Positions 1-7,200 are shown, counted from the first letter of the stretch. The stretch is 21,188 nt of DNA from a bacterium (GCA_025774405.1 JALGWB010000008.1:1-21188), one strand, 5' to 3'. Numbers and translations: made by a program. Notes: generated by a model from the sequence alone, not told the origin.

Positions 1-644
1 TTGGTATAGAGGCGATGCTGGATCCAATCCGTTCCGCTGATCATGTAGAAGAAAAAATTCCATCTGTGCTCTCTGAAGAGCTCCACGGCACACTTGAATC
101 TGATGGCCTCAAGGCGGCGAATTTCTTCAACGTATTCATGGATCGACCCGGTGATACGCACTCGGGGGTTTGGTGCAACCTCATATTGGTTGAGAATAGG
201 AAATCTCTCTTTGGCTTCTTGAGGCCAAACGTAATTGTCGCCCTGGGTCATGATGCTTGTGAGTATGATGTGATCACCACTGGCAAGTCGTGGTGGATAT
301 GAGACGGGCAAGTTGATGAGGACCACCTTACCTCCGTGCCGTGCGATAACTTCGTAGAAAGTCTCCGTCAAGATGTCCTTGCTCGAGATAGGGCTGAGTC
401 TGGCGAGGGAAGATCTGGGCTTAAGAAAATCGAAGATACTGTGTTTGGCTGGATTCTTTCCCGTTGCGAATGATGCCCAGGCGGCAGCAGTGGCTGGTGG
501 ATGGACCGAGTTAAGGGTACAACTTGTGCCGTTATCCACAAGGCGCTTAAGATTGGGTAAATAGCCCTTTTGAATGAGTCCAAGTAAGAGATCCCAGGTT
601 GCACCATCCCAGCCGAGAACAAGGACTTTTCTGCTCTTCACCAT
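1..644 (-). CDS. Type I phosphodiesterase / nucleotide pyrophosphatase-like protein (alkaline phosphatase superfamily), 3' end cut by window edge
   Basis: The minus strand is open from an ATG at 644 to the window edge (214 codons visible). It begins with KVLVLGWDGATWDLL, where Asp13 is the expected first metal ligand. PPATAAAWASFATGKNPAKH follows at about residues 49-68, with Thr52 at the position of the nucleophile. This is the signature of the metal-dependent type I phosphodiesterase branch of the alkaline phosphatase superfamily, whose members hydrolyse phosphate mono- or diesters using two metal ions. No signal peptide is seen, so a cytoplasmic location is likely. The substrate cannot be told. 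The C-terminal half with the remaining metal ligands lies outside the window. The RBS before ATG 644 is weak; a GTG at 656 in the same frame, with GGAG about 10 nt upstream, is an alternative start. A good promoter lies at 697-725. Family call confident, specificity unknown. Confidence 0.88.
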   Translation of the reverse strand, partial: MVKSRKVLVLGWDGATWDLLLGLIQKGYLPNLKRLVDNGTSCTLNSVHPPATAAAWASFATGKNPAKHSIFDFLKPRSSLARLSPISSKDILTETFYEVIARHGGKVVLINLPVSYPPRLASGDHIILTSIMTQGDNYVWPQEAKERFPILNQYEVAPNPRVRITGSIHEYVEEIRRLEAIRFKCAVELFREHRWNFFFYMISGTDWIQHRLYT

Positions 645-696
645 CTTGGCCGTCACGCGATTGAATCTCCGTTTCTTGCCCAAGCAAGGCTGTAAG

Positions 697-725
697 AATA
701 TACTAGACTTCGTGGATTGTGTCCA
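697..725 (-). promoter_or_regulatory. Sigma70-type promoter for the phosphodiesterase gene
   Basis: On the minus strand TGGACA (725-720) and TATATT (702-697) are separated by exactly 17 nt. Each hexamer differs from consensus at one position. Transcription would start near 690, giving a leader of about 45 nt to the ATG at 644. No operator is evident. Confidence 0.5.
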
Positions 726-1401
726 TAGGAGGTAACATAGTGCGTTAACACGTAACACATGCTTCGTAGCGATCTCCGGTGGCTGCACGTCTCAGTCGGA
801 TTTGCTTATCTGTAACTGATTGCTATTGCAAGAATTAATTCACGGAAGATGCTAGGGGCCGTTAGCAGGCAGATCCGTATGAATGGCACCATTCTTGCTT
901 TCCGTTTAAGTGACACAGGGGCGAGCTCAGGTGCTCGCGTGCGTTTGACCAAGCCCCACCCGGGGTCATTCGGAGGCTAAGATGGTAGATCGGGCAGCAA
1001 GACTACAGGCCTACGATATCCAATACAGCCTTTGCCAGCAGATCAGCCTTCGACCTTTCAAGATCCCGATCATCATTTTGCTGCTCACTTCCACCTGCAT
1101 CCTTCGGCAGCCTCCGGAACTGAGCATGCTCCTTTCCGCAGACGCCTTGCATCTAGGAAACCCCTGGTGGGGTTTGATCGGGGTCGTATCGCCCTATCAA
1201 CACCGGGAGCCAGAGGATCGGTCCCGGCAGCCGGTGGGGGTTTAGGGGCGCCTGTCCGGCACAACGTGGCCCACATTGCCCAATGTGGGCCACGCCCTCT
1301 CGGGCGCGAATTCGCAGCTCTGCCCTGGCCCTCCCACGCCTCCCGCTATTCATGGGTCCATATACTTATGTCGTAAATTGCCACAATCCGTTCCGTCTCT
1401 T
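726..1401. other. Gene-free region with GC-rich hairpins
   Basis: No reading frame here has a credible ribosome binding site or a recognisable protein pattern; frames open over 982-1376 read as low-information Pro/Arg/Ser-rich sequence. The stretch holds several short inverted repeats, for example AAACCCC-TGGT-GGGGTTT at 1158-1175, and the perfect palindrome at 1265-1294 listed separately. Confidence 0.5.
1265..1294. repeat. Perfect 14-bp inverted repeat with 2-nt centre
   Basis: The left arm CGTGGCCCACATTG and the right arm CAATGTGGGCCACG are exact reverse complements separated by CC. There is no T-run on either side, so an intrinsic terminator is unlikely. It could be a protein-binding palindrome, a cruciform or a mobile-element end. 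No gene lies closer than about 430 nt. Confidence 0.8.
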
Positions 1402-1424
1402 GGGGTCGGAGCCAAAAACGTGCA
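1402..1424 (+). repeat. Dispersed repeat GGGGTCGGAGCC..., copy 1
   Basis: A 23-nt box starting GGGGTCGGAGCCAAAA and ending CGTGCA. The same box recurs at 1438, 13552 and 15462, and inverted at 15488. It looks like a REP-type element such as those associated with IS200/IS605-like (RAYT) transposases; that link is inference. Confidence 0.8.
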
Positions 1425-1437
1425 AATCCCCGCAAAT

Positions 1438-1460
1438 GGGGTCGGAGCCAAAAACGTGCA
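1438..1460 (+). repeat. Dispersed repeat GGGGTCGGAGCC..., copy 2
   Basis: Identical over 23 nt to copy 1 and placed 13 nt after it, giving a tandem direct repeat with a 36-nt period. Read on the minus strand, the sequence just beyond it (about 1461-1495) has a frame containing IPRGTLHPVVHV. This weakly resembles the start of Y1-type transposases, so this may be the decayed end of such an element. Confidence 0.8.
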
Positions 1461-1680
1461 CAACAGGATGCAATGTCCCTCTTGGTATCGCGCGACATAT
1501 AGCAACCGCTGAGATCATGCCAGCCTTTTACCGTGAGTCAGATGAAGATTGACCCGCACGATCAAGAGGGATCGAGCTCAAGATAATTCCGAAACTCCGT
1601 ACTCGGGGAGATCAGATCATCCCTACACCTGGTCAGGATTGATCACTTCAGGTTCTTTGAATCAACGTGGGAAGACTGCA

Positions 1681-1704
1681 GGCTGAAGTCGGAGGACTTC
1701 AGCC
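1681..1704 (-). terminator. Hairpin downstream of the 1721-2491 gene
   Basis: GGCTGAAGTC and GACTTCAGCC form a perfect 10-bp stem with a 4-nt loop, beginning 16 nt past the stop codon of the minus-strand gene. No T-run follows on either strand, so it may act as a 3' end-protecting or Rho-assisted structure and not as a classical intrinsic terminator. Confidence 0.45.
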
Positions 1705-1720
1705 CGCTAGCGTTACAATA

Positions 1721-2491
1721 CTAACGATACAGCGCCTTGATTCTACCCCATGTTGACTCCTCAGTCGAACTTGGGCCATAGCTGATCAAGGCTTCGCTGA
1801 GAAAGACCATGTAGAGGGTGCCGTCAAAATCCTCAACACGATACATCACGACAGCTGCCGGATCACCAGTGGTCTGCATCTCGAGTGCGATCTCTCCATC
1901 TGGATAAAGTACCTGTCCGGTATCGTCGATGAAGAACCAATCGAGTCCTTCAACCATGGGATCATCGACCGTCAGGTTCTCAAGTGGGATCTCAACAGGT
2001 GAAAATGCAGCCTGTCTCCACACAACTACACCTTGAGGAGGGACTGTCTCATTGCCCGGAATAATGTCCCAGATTGGGCATTCGACTGTGCCCTCCCAGC
2101 GCTGCCACGGGAACGGTATCGTGGCTACAGGATTGCAGTCAAAGGTTAGAGCAGCAAAGACTACAATCGGTGCCGGCACACCCGCTCTGAGTCTTACACC
2201 AAAGTGGATCATCGAGGAAGGTTGGGCTGGTGGAAAGTACCACTTGATGTTTGTGCCGCTTGCATCTTCCCAGCACCTGATTGAATCGTACATCTCGGGG
2301 AAGTAGAAACTTTCGATGTCGTCACAGCTTATCCCCTGAAGGGTAAGCATGAAATCGTTGACTGGCTGGTTGGTGAAGTTGTGGACATCGAAGTTGGCCA
2401 GTTCTCCCCAGATGCATGCAGCCTGAGCGCTGCTTAATAGCCCAAGCGTAACAACAGTAGCACACAAAATCATAATTGATCTAAATGTCAT
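1721..2491 (-). CDS. Secreted protein of unknown function with C-terminal STWGRIKALYR tail
   Basis: 256 codons from an ATG at 2491, preceded by GGAGG 9 nt upstream on the minus strand. Residues 1-24 form a clear signal peptide (basic start, hydrophobic core around ILCATVVTLGLLSS, cleavage near AQA). The mature part is beta-rich and Trp/Pro-rich with a few Cys residues, as in small periplasmic or surface proteins; I recognise no enzymatic motif. The last 13 residues, EESTWGRIKALYR, closely match the end of the unrelated secreted protein at 15684-16292 (PSTWSSIKELFR), which suggests a shared sorting or anchoring signal. The gene is alone on its strand, with a promoter at 2795-2824 and a leader of about 300 nt. 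Coding status is secure, function unknown. Confidence 0.85.
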   Translation of the reverse strand: MTFRSIMILCATVVTLGLLSSAQAACIWGELANFDVHNFTNQPVNDFMLTLQGISCDDIESFYFPEMYDSIRCWEDASGTNIKWYFPPAQPSSMIHFGVRLRAGVPAPIVVFAALTFDCNPVATIPFPWQRWEGTVECPIWDIIPGNETVPPQGVVVWRQAAFSPVEIPLENLTVDDPMVEGLDWFFIDDTGQVLYPDGEIALEMQTTGDPAAVVMYRVEDFDGTLYMVFLSEALISYGPSSTEESTWGRIKALYR

Positions 2492-2788
2492 CTTGTTTCA
2501 CCTCCCCGTCCTGTGACATCCTGCTCCTTGTGGAAGTGCTTTGGATGTGTGCATCACCTCCTCTGGCAAGATGTGATTGACCTGCGTGCGGACATTCTTG
2601 AATTGATAGTGACTCGAGAAACTACCCTGGCAAGATGCCTCCGTGCACGCCTCATTGCTTTGGCCTCAAAGCGGTGCAGAGTTCAAACATCTAAGAGACC
2701 AAACAACCGGCATTGCGAGCTAGAAGCTTCCAAGCTCCTAGAGCTGTCATTGTGATTCAGTCGGACGAATGACCACCTGCTCCGACAG
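2492..2788 (-). promoter_or_regulatory. Long structured 5' leader of the 1721-2491 gene
   Basis: Between the predicted start site near 2788 and the ATG at 2491 lie nearly 300 nt without a convincing gene. On the minus strand AGCTGTC pairs with a later GACAGCT, an inner GTCGGA pairs with TCCGAC, and CTAGGAGC-TTGGAA-GCTTCTAG makes an 8-bp hairpin. All of these fall in the first 70 nt or so (about 2719-2788). This could be an RNA regulatory element; I match it to no known riboswitch. Confidence 0.3.
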
Positions 2789-2794
2789 CTCTCC

Positions 2795-2824
2795 TTTATA
2801 TCACAAAAACCAGGATAATATCAA
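2795..2824 (-). promoter_or_regulatory. Promoter, TTGATA-18-TATAAA with extended -10
   Basis: On the minus strand TTGATA (2824-2819) and TATAAA (2800-2795) are 18 nt apart, and the -10 is preceded by TGA (a TGn extended -10). It would drive the 1721-2491 gene. An inverted repeat AAACCAGG ... CCTGGTTT brackets the -35 side (about 2806-2857). Confidence 0.55.
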
Positions 2825-3274
2825 CTAAATTATTGTGTTTGTGGCTGAACCTGGTTTAAGGAGATAATTGGTTTAGAAGAAAGGGGCAAGATGAACAGAC
2901 GTGATGGAGATCCCCACTACGGAAATCTACCTCATGGCTGCCGGGCTCCGCGCGAATGTTTGGCGGGAAGATATTTGTTTGGTTATTTGCTGGGATTACC
3001 TGGGATTACGCTCGGTGGGATGTCAGATCCTCGGTTGTCGATCTCGACTCGATTGCTCTGTGGCCAAGGTGATGTACCTGCTGGAACTACGGTTTGCGGG
3101 ATGCCCAGTTTTGATTTCACACTGATTGCGAGCCTACGGGACCGGTGATACAGTTTTGTGCTATGTGAAGCCGGGTTGCTTTTTGCAATGGTGCGAGCCT
3201 CCCGGCATTTTGCCTGTTCACTTTGATTTCTTCTCATGCCGCCGCATACGCGGTGGGATTGGTGCCTCAAAAAC
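2825..3274. other. Intergenic stretch without a supported gene
   Basis: An 85-codon plus-strand frame (2891-3148) has AAAGGGG a few nt before its ATG. Its translation is not protein-like, and the other frames over the same bases look equally (im)plausible. I do not call a gene here. The stretch ends in an A-rich run just upstream of the first mini-ORF promoter. Confidence 0.4.
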
Positions 3275-3285
3275 GCAGAAAAATG

Positions 3286-3315
3286 TTGACATGTGATTTT
3301 CGGTTATGTTAAAGT
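3286..3315 (+). promoter_or_regulatory. Promoter of mini-ORF A
   Basis: TTGACA (3286-3291), 18-nt spacer, TAAAGT (3310-3315) preceded by TGT, an extended -10. An A-rich stretch precedes the -35. Start expected near 3322, leaving a leader of about 25 nt. The same architecture recurs before mini-ORFs B and C. Confidence 0.7.
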
Positions 3316-3347
3316 GGGGACGCTGAGGGAAGTGTGCAAGGAGGTAG

Positions 3348-3413
3348 ATGGTGGAGCTGCTGATTAACTGGTTGTGGTTCTGGCTAGTCGATTTCTGGGA
3401 CGGCGAGTTCTAG
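3348..3413 (+). CDS. Trp-rich mini-peptide A (20-21 aa)
   Basis: AAGGAGGT at 3338-3345 is followed by ATG GTG and a short frame ending in TAG at 3411. The peptide carries ELLINWLWFWLV and ends DFWDGEF: four Trp in 20 residues and a hydrophobic core flanked by acidic residues. RBS spacing favours the second codon (GTG, 3351) as the start, which would make both copies 20 residues beginning with M-E-L-L. Evidence for coding is a near-consensus promoter, a strong RBS, and better conservation of this frame than its flanks compared with copy B. The peptide could sit in or on a membrane. Possible roles are a small membrane protein, a type I toxin, a signal peptide pheromone or a regulatory leader; none can be chosen from sequence alone. 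Confidence 0.6.
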   Translation: MVELLINWLWFWLVDFWDGEF

Positions 3414-3435
3414 CCTGACGGTTGTGGTGGAGTTA

Positions 3436-3453
3436 GCACGCTCTGAAGTGTGT
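3436..3453 (+). terminator. Weak hairpin after mini-ORF A
   Basis: GCACGC and GTGTGT pair (two G-U) around the 6-nt loop TCTGAA, followed by CCCTTATG. It aligns in position with the stronger terminator after copy B and looks like its degenerate counterpart; some readthrough is expected. Confidence 0.35.
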
Positions 3454-3610
3454 CCCTTATGCTCAGCCAGAACTGGCTTTCAGCAGGCCTGAGAAACAAT
3501 ATCGTGCGTGTTTTTTGCTGTGATACCAAGGGATTACGCGATTCAGTGCCGAATGAGTTTCCCCGAATCTCCGCTAAGAGTCGCGAACTGCAGGAGGTGA
3601 GAAAAAGAGC

Positions 3611-3639
3611 TTGACAGATTTTGTATATTTTGGTAAAGG
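3611..3639 (+). promoter_or_regulatory. Orphan promoter between the two mini-ORF cassettes
   Basis: TTGACA (3611-3616), 17 nt, TAAAGG (3634-3639) preceded by TGG. The surroundings (AAAAAGAGC before, GGT after) resemble the cassette promoters, but no RBS or mini-ORF follows before the copy B promoter. Possibly a remnant of another cassette or an extra start site for B. Confidence 0.4.
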
Positions 3640-3682
3640 TTGAGTGTGGGCTGGAGGGGTGGTGGAAAAGTGCAGAAAAAGC

Positions 3683-3712
3683 TTGACATGTGGTTTTGCC
3701 TTATGCTAAGGT
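3683..3712 (+). promoter_or_regulatory. Promoter of mini-ORF B
   Basis: TTGACA (3683-3688), 18 nt, TAAGGT (3707-3712) preceded by TGC as extended -10; preceded by GCAGAAAAA as in copy A. Confidence 0.7.
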
Positions 3713-3744
3713 GGGGCTGCTTGGGTAAGTGTACAAGGAGGTAG

Positions 3745-3810
3745 ATGATGGAGCTGCTGATCAACTGGTTGTGGTTCTGGCTAGTCGGTTTCTGGGACGG
3801 CGAGTTCTAG
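3745..3810 (+). CDS. Trp-rich mini-peptide B (20-21 aa)
   Basis: AAGGAGGT at 3735-3742 precedes ATG ATG; the second ATG (3748) has the better spacing. The peptide again carries ELLINWLWFWLV and ends GFWDGEF. Relative to copy A there is one synonymous change (Ile ATT/ATC), one Asp-to-Gly change and a GTG/ATG difference at codon 2. The unit is closed by a good intrinsic terminator, so it is a self-contained transcript of about 150 nt. It lies about 240 nt upstream of the HD-GYP gene on the same strand, with the terminator between them. The transcript could also act as an RNA. Confidence 0.65.
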   Translation: MMELLINWLWFWLVGFWDGEF

Positions 3811-3839
3811 TCTGAAGCCTGACGGTTGTGCCGAAGTTG

Positions 3840-3866
3840 GGGCATGCGATGAGGCGTGCCCTTTTT
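3840..3866 (+). terminator. Intrinsic terminator of mini-ORF B unit
   Basis: GGGCATGC and GCGTGCCC form an 8-bp stem (one G-U) around a 6-nt loop, followed directly by TTTTT and a second T-run. Confidence 0.75.
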
Positions 3867-4048
3867 GCTTTTTGCAATTCATGTTGCGTTCTGCAACGCA
3901 CTGCCATTAGCAATCTTGGCCTCCTTCATCATGATCTCTTCTAATTGGCGTTGTGCTCAACGACTTAGAAGATCCGCACCAAACCTATCCCTGCTGGCAT
4001 AGGACTTGCGTCTTCAGGCACTGGGTTTATATGCCAAGGGGAGGATAG

Positions 4049-6904
4049 GTGCGCCCACGGTTTGTCATCTTCACGGTCCTGCTGGGAGCGGCAGGTATCT
4101 TAGCATTGTCTCTACTGGTTCGCCCAGCCCTTGTCACTTTTGCGACTTCACCAACGAGTCTCTTCTTTGTTGCACTTAGCATCCTCGTAACCATAATGCC
4201 TGTGCACGGGTTAAGTGGTGTATCGACGCTCAACCTGAGCCCGCTTCCGCTGCTAACAATGGTGCTTCTCTATGGCACGGGACCGGCTACGGTTACTGCG
4301 TGGGTGACGGGTGCAATCGCCACACGAGCATCCCAAAAGGGTGGGGTCAAATCAGATCTCGTCAGGTTGGTCCTAAACTCGAGCAAGAAAGCACTATGTG
4401 TGCTTGTTGCTGGCTGGATCCTCTGGGGAAGCCAGGTGGGCCGTGGCATTGAGGGGCTGCCGGGCCCCGGTGTACTATTGCGGCTGGTGATTGCGCATGG
4501 AGCCTATTTCTCGATTTCCACCTGGCTGCTCTCATTTGGCCTCTGGCTGAGGGATGGGCGGGATCCGCTTGAGGTGTGGCGTGCGAATTTCGGCTGGGGT
4601 GCTTTAGTATCGTGGAGCACGCCGCTTGGAGCATATCTGCTTGCCCTCTTCTATGTAGGCGGTGGCTCGCTTCTGATAGCTATACTCATCGGCGTTGGTT
4701 TGCTCGGGATATATGTGGTGCGAGACCATGTCCGTATTACGACGTCCTTCCTCCGCCTTGTGGATGCACTGAGGCTCGCCCGTGACGGTAATCTCCCACA
4801 CCTCAAAGGTGAAACAGAAAAGGTCACATCGCTCGCTGTCAAACTCGCTCACAAGATGCATCTTCCATCTCGCAACATCCAGCTGGTAGAGAAAAGCGCC
4901 ACCCTGCACAATGTAGGCTACATTGCCTTAGATCGTGACACCATCCTTAAGCCTGCGAAACTGACTGATGCAGAGATGGGAGAGATAAAAGCACACCCTG
5001 AAAGCGGCATGCGGATCATCAAAGAAGTCGAAGGATTGGATGAGGTTGCTGAGATAGTCCATAGTCACCATGAGAGCCCAGATGGCACCGGCTATCCAAG
5101 AGGACTGACAGGCAATGCCATACCTCTTGAGGCAGCAATTGTGAAGGTCGCAGAAGCATACGTTGCGATGACCAGCCATCGTCCACATCGTCCAAGACCT
5201 CTCACCCATGAAGAAGCACTTGAGACAATCGCTGAAGATGCAGGAAAGTCACTTGACCCAGCAGTCGCATACCATTTCCTCGAGATGATGAATAGAGCTG
5301 ATCTTGCGGAACGCATCTCTCAGGGTTTTGGCCCTCCGAGAAGGGCTCTTCTCGTAAGACGGCTTATGAAGCCGAGGCGCCAACGGCTGACCATTTTGCC
5401 ACAGAGCACCTATGAACGTCATATCATGCTCAAGGGTCTTGCCCTGCTGACCCTCGTTGTTGCGCTCGTTGCAGTGTTTCAGATGCTTGACGTTGGAACC
5501 GCAATTGGGGCATCGAGGATGTCTGAATTGGGACTCTTAGGCGGCATGTTCTTCCTTTGTCTTCTCGGGCTCGCATCACTCAAGCCTGTTAGATTACCTC
5601 AGGGTGCCTACGTTTCCGCCTCATCGGCTGTTGTAATCGCAGCCGCAGTGATTGGCGGACCAATCTATGCGACCCTTTTCGCTCTTGCTACAATTGGCTG
5701 GGCACTCATTCACAACCCTCAGACAGCGCTTGCCCACTCAGGCCAGGCATCTCAACCGCTCCCTTCGGGTTTAGGCGCGCGTGACGCGACGAAGGCAAAC
5801 CAACCGCCCTATCTCAATGGTGGCATTACGTCACTTATTAAGACAAAGAGCCTTGCGACGAGGCTTTCACCCGCGACAAGCCACGGGCTCGTGCTCCTGC
5901 TTGCTGGTGTTGCTGCATGGGGCGCCAATTGGCTAGGCGAACGTGTGGTCAACGTGCTTGGCATATCGCAGGGAACCGGGGATCTCCCACCCTTTATTCT
6001 TGCTGCAGGTGCATTCTACCTTGTCGAAACCTCACTCAGTGCTCTGTTGCTTTCAAGGGATGGTCTCTCACCCATAAGGCTCTGGCAACGCAACTACATC
6101 AAAACCTTTCCTGAACCTTTGACGTATGCGGTCTGCGGCTATGCAATCTATCTTGGCTATCGCATGCTTGGACTATGGGCTACACTCCCGCTTTTCCTTT
6201 TCCCCACTCTCTGGCGTCACGTGGCACTGCTCAGAAGACTGGAACTTCTGAGGATGAGGGATAGCCTCATCAGAGCCATTGCAAGAACAATTGATGAGAA
6301 GGATCGCTACACGGGTGGTCACTCGGGTAGTGTTGTGGAACTCAGTGTAGCAATCGCCAGGGAGATGGGACTGAGCGAGCGATTTGTCGAGGAACTCGAA
6401 GAAGCTGCGATCCGACACGACCTGGGCAAAGTGGCCTGGCCCAATCAGGTCCTTCGCAAGCCCGCGCGCCTCAACGAACACGAAGAAGAAACCTATAAGC
6501 TGACTCACCCCGATGTCAGTGCGGAGATTGCACGACGGGCTGGTTCCAGTGAGCGAGTATGCAATATGATAAAATATCACCATGAGCGCTGGGATGGGAA
6601 GGGTTATCCTCATGGGCTAAGCGGCGAGGCTATTCCAACAGGAGCTCGCATCCTGTGTGTAGCTGACTCCTTTGATGCGATGATACATGACCGCTGGTAT
6701 CGGAGGAAGCGTACCCTGGATGATGCTCTTGAAGAGCTTGTGCGATGCAGCGGCACCCAATTTGATCCACAAGTTGTTGAAGCGTTTATGCGTCTTGCCA
6801 AGAGGATTGATCTTGAGCAGTTTGTTGGCAGGGTAGAGGCTGAGGTCAAGATCACCCCTCCACAGGAACAACCCGCACAACTTGTATCCCAGCATAAGGG
6901 ATAA
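4049..6904 (+). CDS. Membrane protein with two tandem membrane + HD-GYP modules
   Basis: 951 codons from a GTG at 4049 with GGGGAGG about 5 nt upstream. Residues 1-230 hold about six or seven membrane segments, and residues 240-430 an HD-GYP domain. A second membrane block (455-735) and a second HD-GYP domain (740-930) follow, so the protein looks like an internal duplication. Domain 2 has the canonical residues: His758 (GGHSGSV), His790-Asp791 (RHDLGK), His844-His845 and DGKGYPHGLSG. It should bind metals and hydrolyse cyclic di-GMP on the cytoplasmic side. Domain 1 keeps His340-His341 and DGTGYPRGLTG. It has Glu at the first His position (KGETEKV) and His287-Asn288 in place of His-Asp, so it is probably inactive and regulatory. 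The membrane blocks may sense a ligand or lipid state. The gene is flanked by mini-peptide cassettes on both sides, pointing toward it. No clear promoter seen. Confidence 0.92.
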   Translation: MRPRFVIFTVLLGAAGILALSLLVRPALVTFATSPTSLFFVALSILVTIMPVHGLSGVSTLNLSPLPLLTMVLLYGTGPATVTAWVTGAIATRASQKGGVKSDLVRLVLNSSKKALCVLVAGWILWGSQVGRGIEGLPGPGVLLRLVIAHGAYFSISTWLLSFGLWLRDGRDPLEVWRANFGWGALVSWSTPLGAYLLALFYVGGGSLLIAILIGVGLLGIYVVRDHVRITTSFLRLVDALRLARDGNLPHLKGETEKVTSLAVKLAHKMHLPSRNIQLVEKSATLHNVGYIALDRDTILKPAKLTDAEMGEIKAHPESGMRIIKEVEGLDEVAEIVHSHHESPDGTGYPRGLTGNAIPLEAAIVKVAEAYVAMTSHRPHRPRPLTHEEALETIAEDAGKSLDPAVAYHFLEMMNRADLAERISQGFGPPRRALLVRRLMKPRRQRLTILPQSTYERHIMLKGLALLTLVVALVAVFQMLDVGTAIGASRMSELGLLGGMFFLCLLGLASLKPVRLPQGAYVSASSAVVIAAAVIGGPIYATLFALATIGWALIHNPQTALAHSGQASQPLPSGLGARDATKANQPPYLNGGITSLIKTKSLATRLSPATSHGLVLLLAGVAAWGANWLGERVVNVLGISQGTGDLPPFILAAGAFYLVETSLSALLLSRDGLSPIRLWQRNYIKTFPEPLTYAVCGYAIYLGYRMLGLWATLPLFLFPTLWRHVALLRRLELLRMRDSLIRAIARTIDEKDRYTGGHSGSVVELSVAIAREMGLSERFVEELEEAAIRHDLGKVAWPNQVLRKPARLNEHEEETYKLTHPDVSAEIARRAGSSERVCNMIKYHHERWDGKGYPHGLSGEAIPTGARILCVADSFDAMIHDRWYRRKRTLDDALEELVRCSGTQFDPQVVEAFMRLAKRIDLEQFVGRVEAEVKITPPQEQPAQLVSQHKG

Positions 6905-7027
6905 GAGCTGGGCGACCGCACTCACAAGAGCGAAGTTAGTTTGACTAATGGCTAAGGCTGTGCATCTGTCCACAGTGAACCGATGATTCCACCGCAGGCT
7001 TGCATGAGATGTGTAACAGCCAGATAT

Positions 7028-7052
7028 GGCCTTAGTGCCCAGATGCTAGGCC
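7028..7052 (-). terminator. Possible hairpin terminator after mini-ORF C
   Basis: Immediately after the stop codon on the minus strand GGCCTAG can pair with CTAAGGCC with one bulged base and a 10-nt loop. No T-run follows, so function as a terminator is uncertain. Confidence 0.3.
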
Positions 7053-7133
7053 CTACTGGTACTCATCGGGATCCCCGAAGACGACACCATACATAAGCCA
7101 CTGAATCAACTCGTGCAGGAGGTACCCGATCAT
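7053..7133 (-). CDS. Mini-peptide C (26 aa), diverged relative of A and B
   Basis: On the minus strand AGGAGG (7148-7143) precedes an ATG at 7133 by 9 nt, and the frame ends in TAG at 7053. The peptide contains LLHELIQWLMYGVV and ends GDPDEYQ. Its segment from Leu9 to Tyr25 aligns without gaps to the last 17 residues of A/B: L-I-[NQ]-W-L-x-[FY]-x-[LV]-V-x5-E-[FY], six identities and four conservative changes. It has the same promoter type as A and B. It sits about 150 nt past the end of the HD-GYP gene, in opposite orientation. Only one Trp remains, which argues against a Trp-codon attenuator role for the family. Function unknown; coding call rests on promoter, RBS and the alignment. Confidence 0.55.
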   Translation of the reverse strand: MIGYLLHELIQWLMYGVVFGDPDEYQ

Positions 7134-7200
7134 CCCGCCTCACCTCCTTGTAGCGCTTGCTCTGCTGGCGTGAATGACCCCAAAGTGATTACCGTAATGC

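Larger units (their letters stand above)
3275..3413 (+). repeat. Direct repeat unit A (mini-ORF cassette)
   Basis: Aligns without gaps to 3672-3810, offset 397 nt. By hand count there are 3 differences over the 66-nt mini-ORF and 14 over the 73 nt upstream of it. The unit contains promoter, RBS and the mini-ORF. Confidence 0.85.
3672..3810 (+). repeat. Direct repeat unit B (mini-ORF cassette)
   Basis: Gap-free counterpart of unit A at 3275-3413. After the stop codon B carries a short insertion (TCTGAAG-like) and then rejoins A at CCTGACGGTTGTG. Confidence 0.85.

Noticed and set aside
982..1376. Overlapping plus-strand ORFs of 87 and 114 codons
   Set aside because: No RBS, biased Pro/Arg/Ser composition, and they run through the perfect palindrome at 1265-1294.
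2498..2554. 18-codon ORF before the 1721-2491 gene (leader peptide)
   Set aside because: GGAGG lies only 2 nt from the ATG, too close for good initiation, and the peptide has no pattern.
2891..3148. 85-codon plus-strand ORF with a purine-rich stretch before its ATG
   Set aside because: Translation is low in protein character, and other frames over the same bases (for example a 37-codon frame starting MFGGKIFVW) look no worse; no supporting promoter.
3348..3866. Trp-codon attenuator (leader peptide plus terminator) for a tryptophan operon
   Set aside because: Four Trp codons and a following hairpin fit superficially, but no Trp-related gene lies downstream and the related peptide C has only one Trp. 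Kept only as a remote alternative.
6173..6973. Several long minus-strand ORFs opposite the HD-GYP gene
   Set aside because: They mirror the second HD-GYP domain, whose motifs are clear on the plus strand.
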